Positions 25,468 to 33,490 of a stretch of DNA of 64,000 nucleotides are shown piece by piece. A program made the translations under genes and the position numbers. How positions within the stretch are numbered: position 1 is the first letter of the stretch; each line of letters starts with the position of its first letter. The notes beneath the pieces were generated by a model that was not told the origin of the DNA, did no database searches, and worked only from the letters and a program-made list of their open reading frames with translations. Source of the stretch: Pedobacter sp. KBS0701 (lineage in GTDB: Bacteria; Bacteroidota; Bacteroidia; Sphingobacteriales; Sphingobacteriaceae); the NCBI RefSeq assembly GCF_005938645.2, contig NZ_CP042171.1, positions 5,580,001 through 5,644,000 of the forward strand. Direction: 5' to 3'.

Positions 25468-27993
25468 ATGGCAAAAATTCCTTTTTCGGTTTCAGCAAGA
25501 ACTGCTAGGTTAATTGGGCAAGAAAATTTCACTAATGCAGAAGGAGCAATAGTTGAACTTGTCAAAAATTCCTATGACGCGGATGCGAAAGTGTGCTTGG
25601 TTATATATGATATATCATTTCTTGAGTTTACGAATCCCCTTAGAGAGGCGGATATAAATACTCTAAAAAAATACAGTCCTGAGTTATTTGAGGAGCTGAC
25701 ATTCGATGAAGGAACTTTTCACTTGACTGAACCAGCATTAAAAAAATACTACAAGAAAATCAGACAGATTCTTTGGTCACAGAATTCAATATTCATTATT
25801 GATAATGGTGACGGTATGGACGATTCAATCATTACAAAAAACTGGATGACAATAGGCACCGGGAATAAGGAATTTGAATTTGTTTCAGTTGATGGCAGAA
25901 TTAAAACAGGGGCAAAAGGTATTGGACGCTTTGCGTTAGATAGACTTGGTTCATTATCGGAAATGTGGACAATACCTAAAAAAACTGTTGATGGATTCTA
26001 TTGGAAAATGGATTGGCAACAATTTGAAACCCCTGGTTCCTCACTGGCAGATATTAAGGCAGATTTAGAACCTAGCAAAATAAATATCCTACGGTTTTTA
26101 CAAGAAAATTTCGCTGACATTGAATTTATTAAAAGTCTTCCATCGAATTCATTTTCGCATGGAACAGTAATTAAAATTTCTAAACTTCGGGATGATTGGG
26201 AAGATTCTCATTTAGATAACTCTTTTAAAAACCTAGAGGCATTAATTCCGCCAAAAGAACTTGCTATTCCCTTTAAGGTGTTTCAAGGACATCTTCAAGA
26301 ACCCAAAGCCTATGGAGAGGTTGACACTGCCTTTTTTAATGATTATGACTATAAAGTCTCGGCATCCTATAATTCTCAAGATTTAAAAGTGAAACTTCAT
26401 ATTACAAGGAACGAACTTGATCTTAAACTTATTAAAGGCAAGTTTAGCTTTTTGTATGAAAATACCGAGAAACCTTATGATTTGAAAACTCTTGAACAAA
26501 AGGAGTTTGATGACTCAAAAGATATTAATGAATTAATGAAATGGCCAAAAACCGAAAGTAATACTTCATTACTAAAAGATGTTGGAGATTTTACTTTCAG
26601 TTTTTATTTCCTAAAAAATACCGTTTCATCCAAAGAAGATTATCCCTTTCTTGGTATCAGCTATCAGGAAAGGCAAAAAGTGATATCACGGTTTGGTGGG
26701 ATTAAGATTTATAGGGATTCCTTTAGAGTAAGGCCTTATGGTGATTCTGGTAATGACTGGTTGAAACTTGGAGAGCGGGCTCAAAGAAGTCCAGCCGGAC
26801 CCGGACAGCGTATCGGCGATTGGCGAGTTGGCCCAAATCAAATTGCTGGTATTATCAATATTTCGAGAGTGGCCAACCCTAAAATAGTTGACAAATCCGA
26901 CCGCGGATCACTAGTGGAAAACACATCTTTTGACCTGCTGAAAAAAATTGTAGAAAGTACAATACATTATTTTGAGTACGACCGTTCTAAAATTCTAAAC
27001 CCATACTATTTATACTTTGATGCTGAGAAAAAAAAGCAACGCCAGAAAGAAATTCAAGAAGCTGCGGAGAAAATAGCTGATGAATTATATGCTAAGCGAA
27101 AGGCAGAGGAAGAAAGAAACAAGGATGAGGATGAAGATAAAGAGCCGCATGAAAACGAGGGTGGTCTTGGAGATGAAAAGGAGCAGTTTCAGCGAATTTT
27201 AGAAGAAAAGTTAACGAATTTCCAGATTGACGATGATAAGGATGCTGAACTTGCCCAAGTTCGTAGTCTAGCGAGTTTAGGTCTTATAGTTTCATCTTTT
27301 GCTCATGAGTTAAGAGAAATAAGAAATAATGTCGAAGAGATTCACGACTTAGAAACTATATACACAAGAATAGTTCATCCTGAACGTAAGGCTGAACAAC
27401 TTTATTTAGATGGGTTAAATATTATTGAGTTATTAAAAAGTGGAGGAGAAAAAACCAAGCATTGGGTAGATTATTCATTAACAGCAATTAAGAAAGACAA
27501 AAGAAAGCGGTCCTCTTTTAACTTCAAAGACTATTTTAATGGACTTAAAAAGAATTGGGAAGTGCCACTTAATGATCGAGGAATATCCTTAGAGATTTAT
27601 GATGAAGGAACTTCGAACTATCAATTTAGAGCCTTTGAAATAGATATGGATACGATCTTTGGGAATCTAATCACAAACTCAATAGATTCCTTTAATAATA
27701 TTGATGTTATCATCCAAAGAAAAATAATGATTAGTCATAAATTATTGGATGGCAGAATTGTTATTATATATCAAGATAATGGTACTGGCTTGCCAGATGT
27801 ATTTACTAATAAGAATGATATTTTTCTGCCTTTTACAACTTCAAAAAAGGATACAAAGGGAAATGATATTGGTACTGGATTGGGAATGTATCTTGTTAAG
27901 ATGGTTATGCAAGATAATAGTGGAGAAATTGATATTTTAGAATCTGATAATGGTTTTTGTATTAAATTGGATTTCCCAACTAGAAACAATTAA
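25468..27993 (+). CDS. Cytosolic double-GHKL ATPase / histidine-kinase-like sensor
   Basis: An 841-residue protein with two GHKL ATPase domains and no membrane segment or signal peptide. The N-terminal domain is of the Hsp90/MORC type: N-box EGAIVELVKNSYDADA (Glu30, Asn34), DNGDGMDD starting at Asp112, then TGAKGIGRFALDRLG. The C-terminal domain is histidine-kinase-like: a dimerisation helix with SFAHELREIRNN (His613), then the N-box GNLITNS (Asn737), DNGTGLP (Asp770) and GTGLGMYLVK (802). A charged linker (about 530-590) joins the halves. The usual Pro after HELR is absent. A receiver gene starts 3 nt after its stop, so phosphotransfer to it is the obvious hypothesis. First gene of a four-gene operon. 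Confidence 0.85.
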   Translation: MAKIPFSVSARTARLIGQENFTNAEGAIVELVKNSYDADAKVCLVIYDISFLEFTNPLREADINTLKKYSPELFEELTFDEGTFHLTEPALKKYYKKIRQILWSQNSIFIIDNGDGMDDSIITKNWMTIGTGNKEFEFVSVDGRIKTGAKGIGRFALDRLGSLSEMWTIPKKTVDGFYWKMDWQQFETPGSSLADIKADLEPSKINILRFLQENFADIEFIKSLPSNSFSHGTVIKISKLRDDWEDSHLDNSFKNLEALIPPKELAIPFKVFQGHLQEPKAYGEVDTAFFNDYDYKVSASYNSQDLKVKLHITRNELDLKLIKGKFSFLYENTEKPYDLKTLEQKEFDDSKDINELMKWPKTESNTSLLKDVGDFTFSFYFLKNTVSSKEDYPFLGISYQERQKVISRFGGIKIYRDSFRVRPYGDSGNDWLKLGERAQRSPAGPGQRIGDWRVGPNQIAGIINISRVANPKIVDKSDRGSLVENTSFDLLKKIVESTIHYFEYDRSKILNPYYLYFDAEKKKQRQKEIQEAAEKIADELYAKRKAEEERNKDEDEDKEPHENEGGLGDEKEQFQRILEEKLTNFQIDDDKDAELAQVRSLASLGLIVSSFAHELREIRNNVEEIHDLETIYTRIVHPERKAEQLYLDGLNIIELLKSGGEKTKHWVDYSLTAIKKDKRKRSSFNFKDYFNGLKKNWEVPLNDRGISLEIYDEGTSNYQFRAFEIDMDTIFGNLITNSIDSFNNIDVIIQRKIMISHKLLDGRIVIIYQDNGTGLPDVFTNKNDIFLPFTTSKKDTKGNDIGTGLGMYLVKMVMQDNSGEIDILESDNGFCIKLDFPTRNN

Positions 27994-27996
27994 ATT

Positions 27997-28650
27997 ATGT
28001 ATAAAATAGGCTATGTAGATGAAAATCCTCAAGAGGTTATTAAATTCGAAAGAAAGCTGAGGGATAACTTTAGCTTGATTGGATATGATATGCCAAAGGG
28101 TATTGATAAAAAAGAACTATTGGATCAAATTTATGATTCCAAGGTGGATTTTTTGATGGTAGATTTTTTGATGAGAGATAAAGGACATGTTACCTTTAAC
28201 GGAGACGAAATTGTTCGAGACTTTGAACATATTATGCCACGTTTTCCGATGATTATCTTTACAAATAATAAAACTGATGCATTCCCAGCTGTCGATACCC
28301 CCAATATCATATATGAAAAGGATATCATTAATTCTGACAAGCAATACCTAATTCAGATGATAGAAAAGAATATTCTGAATTATCAAAGTTATATTTTGGA
28401 GAGAAAAACAAAAGTTCTAGAATTAATCGAAAAGAGAGAGAGTGAGGGGCTTAACTCCAAAGAAAAGGAAGAACTATTTTCTTGCCAACTAGATTTAAAT
28501 AATCTTGATAATAGGTCAAAACAAACTCCTGGTTTTTTAGTAAATGACTTGAAGCTTGACAATCTAAGGGATACAACTAAAGAAGCTGAAGATTTTTTGA
28601 ATTCACTAATTAATAATAATGATGACTCCGGTTCGGCAGACAACTCCTAA
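27997..28650 (+). CDS. Stand-alone response-regulator receiver protein
   Basis: A 217-residue protein whose first 125 residues have the full receiver active site: acidic pair Asp8-Glu9 (YVDENP), phospho-acceptor Asp56 (MVDFLM), Thr89 (IIFTNN) and Lys108 (YEKD). The last 90 or so residues are charged and helical, with no helix-turn-helix or enzyme motif, so it is not a standard transcription factor. It follows the kinase-like gene by 3 nt and overlaps the HNH gene by 32 nt. A phosphorylation-controlled adaptor for the nuclease or methyltransferase is a reasonable inference. Confidence 0.82.
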   Translation: MYKIGYVDENPQEVIKFERKLRDNFSLIGYDMPKGIDKKELLDQIYDSKVDFLMVDFLMRDKGHVTFNGDEIVRDFEHIMPRFPMIIFTNNKTDAFPAVDTPNIIYEKDIINSDKQYLIQMIEKNILNYQSYILERKTKVLELIEKRESEGLNSKEKEELFSCQLDLNNLDNRSKQTPGFLVNDLKLDNLRDTTKEAEDFLNSLINNNDDSGSADNS

Positions 28651-29239
28651 AAGAAGAAATATCACAAAGGCAGTGAGCCATTGGACGAAGCACAAAGCAG
28701 ATTTAAAACTTGATTTTAACTCTTATTGCGCCTACTGCGGATCTTACGATGGATATCGACACACATATTATGAAGTAGATCATTTTGTACCCAAATCTTT
28801 TTTTGAACCGTTAGGCAACATTAGCCTGACACAATACGACAATTTAGTTTATTCCTGTAAATTTTGCAATAATCACAAAAAACATAAGTGGCCGTCTCAA
28901 AGTGAAATAATTTATCATAACGGGACTGAAGGGTTTATTGATCCTTGTTCTGAAGAGTACGATGATCACCTTTTTAGAACTGCTGATGGAGCTATTATGT
29001 GGAGGACGACACTGGGGAAATGGATGCACAACGTAGCATTCAAGTTTGATGAAAGAGAAAGAGGTTTACAATTGTTATGGAACCTAAATAGACTTAGGTT
29101 AATTATTAAAAAGCTGACCCTTATCAAAGTAAAATTTGAAGTAGACGATCCAATCTATCTGGAAATCGACAATCGATTAAAATCATATTCGCAAACTTAT
29201 GTTCAATATGACATTGAATTGATTGAATACTATAGTTAA
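28619..29239 (+). CDS. HNH endonuclease (PtuB-like)
   Basis: A 206-residue HNH nuclease. Zinc-binding cysteine pairs Cys37/Cys40 (YCAYCG) and Cys80/Cys83 (SCKFCNNHKKHKWP) flank the catalytic EVDHFVPKS (Asp54-His55), and Asn75 (YDNLVYSC) is the central Asn. The segment GFIDPCSEEYDDHL after the core resembles the HNH proteins of Septu (PtuB) and some retron systems. Two adjacent ATGs (28619, 28622) overlap the receiver gene, so translation is probably coupled. Likely the DNA- or RNA-cutting effector of the operon; the partner ATPase PtuA is absent. Confidence 0.85.
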   Translation: MMTPVRQTTPKRRNITKAVSHWTKHKADLKLDFNSYCAYCGSYDGYRHTYYEVDHFVPKSFFEPLGNISLTQYDNLVYSCKFCNNHKKHKWPSQSEIIYHNGTEGFIDPCSEEYDDHLFRTADGAIMWRTTLGKWMHNVAFKFDERERGLQLLWNLNRLRLIIKKLTLIKVKFEVDDPIYLEIDNRLKSYSQTYVQYDIELIEYYS

Positions 29240-29290
29240 CTACTTATTTACTCTGCCTGTTTTAGCTTTTGAAAGCAGGAATTCAATTAC

Positions 29291-31153
29291 ATGACTAGTA
29301 AAATTTATTCTTTTCTAAAACAACAAAATATATCTGCTCCAGAACTGGTAGATAATTTAATAGTTTCTGCTTATGTTTCATCCAATAAATTAAAGGTTAA
29401 GAAGAACAATTTTATTATCTCCCACATTATAAGGAAAAAACAAAAGGATAATTATCAACTGTTATTAAATTTTTTAGATTTGATGCAAGTTGAAAATATA
29501 ATTCTTGACTTTGAGGCATTAATAGAGCTATTTGAGTTTGTGGTATCGCCATCTGATAAGGTTGTAAATGGAGCAGTTTTTACTCCTGAGACTATTAGGC
29601 GCTATATCGTTGATAATAGCTTATCAAATTTTAATGGAGAATTTGCTAACGTAAAAATTGCTGATATATCCTGTGGTTGTGGTGGATTTTTATTAACCCT
29701 AGCGCAAGAAATTGCAAACAAGACTGGACGATCATTTTATAATATCTACAGTGAAAACCTTTATGGAATTGATATCGCTGGATATAGTATTAAGCGGACT
29801 AAAATATTACTGTCATTGTATGCTGTATTAAATGGCCAAGATGAAACAGAATTCCAATTTAATCTGTTTACAAATAACTCTCTATCATTTAAATGGTATG
29901 ACGCTTGCCCAGAAATAAAAGAGAACGAGGGATTTGATATAATTGTTGGGAATCCGCCCTATGTATGTTCTCGAAACATGGATAAGGAAACAATTGAGCT
30001 ACTTAAGAATTGGGAGGTATCTAAAACTGGTCATCCTGATTTATATATTCCTTTTTTCCAAATTGGTCTTGAAAATATTAATAAAAAGGGCATTCTTGGT
30101 TTTATAACTGTTAATACATTCATCAAAAGTGTTAATGGCAGAGCCATTCGCGAGTATTTTGATGTTAATAATATTGAGTTGAGTTTGATCAGCTTTGGTG
30201 GGGAACAAATTTTTCAAGACCGTAATACATACACCTGTATTTGTTTTTTGAGACATGATAATAGAAAAATTAATTTTATTAGACTTAAAAGTTCGCAATT
30301 AGATCAACTTGATCTCACTAATTTAATTGAATTTGACTATAAAGACTTAAATCATCATGATGGCTGGAACTTAGTTAACGACCTTCCAATGGTCAATTAT
30401 ATAAATCAGATAGAAAGAATTGGTAAACCGTTTAAGGACTTGTATAATACAAAAAATGGAATAGCTACCTTAAAGAATGACGTTTATAAATTTCGCCCAT
30501 TAGACGAAGATGATCGATTTTATTACTTAATGGATGAAAATATTGTCTATTCTATAGAAGTCGATATATGCAAAAAAATCGTCAATGCAAATAAACTTAA
30601 ATCCGAAGCAGACATAGACCGATTAAGGGAACAAATAATTTTTCCTTATGATAATCAGACGAAGATCATTCCTGAAAATGTAATGAGAACAACGTTTCCG
30701 AACGCATATGCCTATTTGCAAACAAAGAAAGAGGTTTTATCAAATCGAGATAAAGGAACGCGAGAATATGAAACTTGGTATGCATATGGTCGTCGTCAGT
30801 CCATGGATATACACGCCTATAAACTCTTTTTCCCTCATATCTGTGAGCGACCGACATTCGTGATTTGCGAAGACATGGATTTACTCTTCTATAACGGAAT
30901 TGCAATTGTTTCGGACGATTTGGATAAATTGAGAATTATCAAAAGATTAATGGAATCTGACGTGTTCTTCAAATATATTAAAAATACAACTAAGGATTAT
31001 TCCTCTGGCTATATATCTATGAGCCGTAACTACTTGAAAAATTTTGGTGTTTACCAATTTGATGAAGATCAGATAGACTTTCTTTTGACAACTGATAATG
31101 TCGAGCCTTTCCTAGAGGAAATTTATGGATTAATTGAGTTTCAAGATCATTAA
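29291..31153 (+). CDS. N6-adenine DNA methyltransferase (Eco57I/TaqI-like)
   Basis: A 620-residue class I methyltransferase. It has an N-terminal helical region, motif X-like GAVFTPETIRRYIVD, SAM-binding ADISCGCGGFLL (Asp125), and catalytic NPPY (Asn221-Tyr224) in IIVGNPPYVCS, then GFITVNTFIKS and a C-terminal target-recognition region with ETWYAYGRRQS and ISMSRNYLKNFGV. No nuclease motif is visible in it, so restriction would come from the HNH protein. It is the last gene of the operon, 51 nt after the HNH gene. Self-protection by DNA modification is the likely role. Confidence 0.88.
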   Translation: MTSKIYSFLKQQNISAPELVDNLIVSAYVSSNKLKVKKNNFIISHIIRKKQKDNYQLLLNFLDLMQVENIILDFEALIELFEFVVSPSDKVVNGAVFTPETIRRYIVDNSLSNFNGEFANVKIADISCGCGGFLLTLAQEIANKTGRSFYNIYSENLYGIDIAGYSIKRTKILLSLYAVLNGQDETEFQFNLFTNNSLSFKWYDACPEIKENEGFDIIVGNPPYVCSRNMDKETIELLKNWEVSKTGHPDLYIPFFQIGLENINKKGILGFITVNTFIKSVNGRAIREYFDVNNIELSLISFGGEQIFQDRNTYTCICFLRHDNRKINFIRLKSSQLDQLDLTNLIEFDYKDLNHHDGWNLVNDLPMVNYINQIERIGKPFKDLYNTKNGIATLKNDVYKFRPLDEDDRFYYLMDENIVYSIEVDICKKIVNANKLKSEADIDRLREQIIFPYDNQTKIIPENVMRTTFPNAYAYLQTKKEVLSNRDKGTREYETWYAYGRRQSMDIHAYKLFFPHICERPTFVICEDMDLLFYNGIAIVSDDLDKLRIIKRLMESDVFFKYIKNTTKDYSSGYISMSRNYLKNFGVYQFDEDQIDFLLTTDNVEPFLEEIYGLIEFQDH

Positions 31154-31210
31154 TTCAGAGAGATGTGTAGTTCAATAAACTCCCGCTTACTATTTTTCTG
31201 CATCACAAAT

Positions 31211-31370
31211 TTAGATTTTGGGCAATCGCTTCTTTAATTTCTTAATAGATTTGGATGCCCCATGCTTTCCAGCTAAAGGATAGAATAGCTCATCATTTAA
31301 TTCATTATCAGTTGATTGAATTTTTTCAAGGTCGTTTAAAAGAAGTAAAAGAGGCGTAAGGGGTTCGATT
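31211..31370 (-). pseudogene. Possible C-terminal gene fragment at the right end of the island
   Basis: An open minus-strand frame with no start codon reads through LLNDLEKIQSTDNELNDEL and FYPLAGKHGASKSIKKLKK to a TAA at 31211-31213. The composition is protein-like, with a charged helix. It could be the tail of a deleted cargo gene; I do not recognise it. The remaining 31154-31580 stretch holds only the tRNA-like fragment and terminator listed separately. Confidence 0.3.
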
Positions 31371-31391
31371 GTGACCCCGTTCAGCCCGCAA
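31359..31391 (+). other. tRNA 3'-end-like fragment (possible right attachment-site remnant)
   Basis: AGGGGTTCGATTGTGACCCC, then GTTCAGCCCGC, imitates the T-arm and acceptor end of a tRNA and shares CCCCGTTCA with the left fragment at 24525. A strong terminator follows directly, as after an intact tRNA. Together with the left fragment it bounds the defence-like island. Inference. Confidence 0.45.
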
Positions 31392-31428
31392 CAAAAGCCT
31401 TAACTTGCAAAAGTTAAGGCTTTTTTGT
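31391..31428 (+). terminator. Intrinsic terminator at the right end of the island
   Basis: A 14-bp perfect stem (31393-31406 with 31411-31424, core GCCTTAACTT) with a GCAA loop and a T-run. It follows the tRNA-like fragment and would also stop the methyltransferase transcript. Confidence 0.88.
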
Positions 31429-31530
31429 TTAATAACTGTTTTGGTTAAAATATTTAGAATGAGGCTCAGTATGTTACGTATTTATTGATTAAAAAGTCCA
31501 ATACTATGATGATAAACTGAATATAGTGCC

Positions 31531-31538
31531 TATATTTG
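31531..31538 (+). promoter_or_regulatory. -7 element of tRNA-Asp copy 2
   Basis: TATATTTG is kept as in copy 1 and is followed by the same leader (CGAAAGGGGAAAGAGG), but the -33 position reads GATG instead of TTTG. The similarity to copy 1 begins at about this element. Confidence 0.55.
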
Positions 31539-31584
31539 CAATCCCGAAAGGGGAAAGAGGTTCGAACTTTAAAGAAGAACAAAA

Positions 31585-31658
31585 GGAGTGGTAGTTCAGC
31601 TGGTTAGAATGCCTGCCTGTCACGCAGGAGGTCGCGGGTTCGAGTCCCGTCCATTCCG
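31585..31658 (+). tRNA. tRNA-Asp (anticodon GTC), copy 2
   Basis: Identical over all 74 nt to the gene at 24308-24381, including acceptor, anticodon loop CTGTCAC and T-arm. The leader of about 45 nt is also similar, but the -33 region and the terminator differ. Both copies look functional. Confidence 0.97.
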
Positions 31659-31682
31659 CGAAAATAGATTTTAAACCTAACT

Positions 31683-31717
31683 AAAAGCCTGTAAATTAAG
31701 TGTTTACAGGCTTTTTT
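31683..31717 (+). terminator. Terminator of tRNA-Asp copy 2
   Basis: AAAAGCCTGTAAA (31683-31695) pairs with TTTACAGGCTTTT (31703-31715) and runs into Ts. Its sequence is unrelated to the terminator of copy 1. Confidence 0.88.
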
Positions 31718-31904
31718 CGTTTTATGGAAATACCAAATATTCATTTTTTCGCAAGAAAAGGTGAGCATCTCAAAAGATGTCACCTTGAGGGTTAATTTAT
31801 TGTATAAATTAATGACGGGAGAACTTTAAAGAGATGAGTCGAATAGAAGTCTCATTTTGACCATAGTGGAGAAATCTTTAAATTTGATTTCAATAACATA
31901 GTTC

Positions 31905-31946
31905 AAATATCTCTCCACTCCGCGGTGCTTCGGTCGAGATGACGAT
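31905..31946. repeat. Dispersed repeat, ATCTCTCCACTnCGC type, copy 1
   Basis: ATCTCTCCACTCCGCGGTGC followed by TTCGGTCGAGATGACGA; a second copy is at 37026-37065. The short inverted ends (ATCTC/GAGAT) make it hairpin-like. It lies in the 421-bp gap between tRNA-Asp copy 2 and the lipoprotein gene at 32080, where I see no gene. Confidence 0.6.
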
Positions 31947-32079
31947 CTTTCCCTTGGATTCTGTCAATTATTTATAGTCGAAGAGCACTCATTTGCGATT
32001 TATCAACCTTAAACAGTCTTCAACTACATCAGGCTGCTTAACTTAATGACATTGAGGCAATACAAAAGGTAGTTGATAG

Positions 32080-32604
32080 TTACCTATTTGCTGATTTTTT
32101 TTTCAAAAGTTCTTCGTATGCGGGTTCCTGACCTTTTTCCACACCGTTAGCAATCTTTATTCCGGCTTTCTCAAACTCACTGATTAATCTTTTATCGAAA
32201 TCTGCGATGTATGATGCAAATGATAAAGAATCTTTTTGTTCAGGAATTGTTTCAAAAGGAATACGTGGTTCTTTAAACCTGTGCAAAATGGCTTGAGTAC
32301 TATCGTTACCCTCCAAAAGAATGGAATCACCGTAGTTCGTAATCTTGGCCACATAATCTTTGTTAAGGTATTTTAAGGAATCATTTTCTATTTTATAAGG
32401 AAGCTTGAACCGGCCAACTTTCTGGTTATAAAAAACGACATATTGCGAATCAATATCAAACTCGCTATATCCATTTGCAAGGGAAAACCGATGCCATTTT
32501 CCGATCAGTGATTTTTTACTTCCATCTATTTTTTTAGGGTTTGGCGAATGACAGGCAGAAAAGATAAAAATGAAACAGGCAAGGAAATAAAGTATGGATC
32601 TCAT
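32080..32604 (-). CDS. Lipoprotein of unknown function
   Basis: A 174-residue exported lipoprotein (signal ending FIFSAC). The mature domain begins SLIGKWHRFSL and has alternating strands resembling a small lipocalin-like or stress-type beta barrel, followed by a helical tail. No catalytic motif is visible. It is 128 nt downstream of the GH11-like gene on the same strand, but a hairpin separates them. Family not recognised. Confidence 0.7.
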   Translation of the reverse strand: MRSILYFLACFIFIFSACHSPNPKKIDGSKKSLIGKWHRFSLANGYSEFDIDSQYVVFYNQKVGRFKLPYKIENDSLKYLNKDYVAKITNYGDSILLEGNDSTQAILHRFKEPRIPFETIPEQKDSLSFASYIADFDKRLISEFEKAGIKIANGVEKGQEPAYEELLKKKSANR

Positions 32605-32674
32605 GATAACTAATTGTTATAGAATATTAAAAGCATTTTTATCCAGGTAAGTGGTCAGAATTACCTGCAGTACA

Positions 32675-32701
32675 TACTGCCCGGCTTATTGCCGGGCAGT
32701 A
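32675..32701. terminator. Hairpin after the GH11-like gene
   Basis: TACTGCCCGGC (32675-32685) and its perfect inverse (32691-32701) form an 11-bp GC-rich stem with a 5-nt loop, 31 nt beyond the GH11 stop. There is no clear U-run, so it may be a weak terminator or 3' stabiliser. Confidence 0.6.
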
Positions 32702-32731
32702 ATGTGGTTGTAAGCGTTTTAAAACAAATGT

Positions 32732-33490
32732 TTACTGTGCCCAAATGGTGCAGTTGATATTGCCATTCGTATTAGAGCCCCATGTTTCCGAAACCATAAT
32801 TGCAGGAATGTTTAACTGGCCAAGCGTATATCCGTAACTTTGCCATTTGTTGTAGTGGTTGGCAAAAGTAATAACGTGATTTTGTCCGGTAGAAGTTTTT
32901 GTAACCCTGGAGCTATAAATTTGCCTGAAACCGTCACCACCGTCGATGTTTTTACCTGTCATCCATCGGGTCCATACGTTATAAGCTGCACCATCGGAGT
33001 TAAATGTGCCCAGGAAAGTACCGGTATGAGGTGAAACCGAACCCCAGGTTTCATTCACATAATACTCATAATACGGGCTTCTGCTCCATCCGTACCAGCC
33101 GAAAGTACCGCCTCCGGAGTTTGAATAAGTGCTTAGGTTATAGCCTATTTTATAGGTTTTTGATCCTACAGAATAACCTTTACCGCAGGTAAAATTACCG
33201 TTAAACCCGTTCCAGTTAATACTGTAATTTCCGGCGGCACCATTGGCGTAATTGACTGTGCCGGTTGCGCCGTCACTCTTCCAAAGCGACCAAAAGAAGC
33301 CGTTATTTGTACCCGATTGGTAGGTTTCTACCGTTGCAGCAGCTTTGTTAGCAGCAGCGGCTGGCTCGGGCGCCATTTTTCCGTCTTTTTTACAGCCTGT
33401 TAAACATGCAGCGCTTGCAAACACGAAGGTTGCAGCCACAACAAAAGTAACCTTCCTGGTTACACTTGTTAGTGAGTTTTGTTTTTTCAT
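32732..33490 (-). CDS. GH11 endo-beta-1,4-xylanase-like lipoprotein
   Basis: A 252-residue protein with a type II signal peptide (lipobox LTGC, Cys33), so it is lipid-anchored. Residues about 56-252 form a GH11 jelly roll: NNGFFWSLWKSDG, GYNLSTYSNSGGGTFGWYGW, SPYYEYYVNETWG and MVSETWGSNTNGN. Glu142 (YYEYY) is the expected nucleophile and Glu235 (VSETWG) the acid/base. The mature protein begins with an Ala-rich linker. GH11 enzymes cut xylan; a lipid-anchored form suggests surface or periplasmic action. There is no other xylan gene nearby. Confidence 0.87.
   Translation of the reverse strand: MKKQNSLTSVTRKVTFVVAATFVFASAACLTGCKKDGKMAPEPAAAANKAAATVETYQSGTNNGFFWSLWKSDGATGTVNYANGAAGNYSINWNGFNGNFTCGKGYSVGSKTYKIGYNLSTYSNSGGGTFGWYGWSRSPYYEYYVNETWGSVSPHTGTFLGTFNSDGAAYNVWTRWMTGKNIDGGDGFRQIYSSRVTKTSTGQNHVITFANHYNKWQSYGYTLGQLNIPAIMVSETWGSNTNGNINCTIWAQ

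Noticed and set aside
25468..31153. Island operon as BREX, DISARM, Septu or type I R-M
   Set aside because: No PglZ/BrxC, DrmABC, PtuA-type ABC ATPase, HsdR or HsdS is present; only the methyltransferase and the HNH protein resemble parts of those systems.
24308..31658. Full tRNA-Asp duplication as the integrase-made attL/attR
   Set aside because: Site-specific integration normally duplicates only a short 3' segment; here complete genes plus leaders are duplicated, so the shorter tRNA-like fragments inside are better att candidates.
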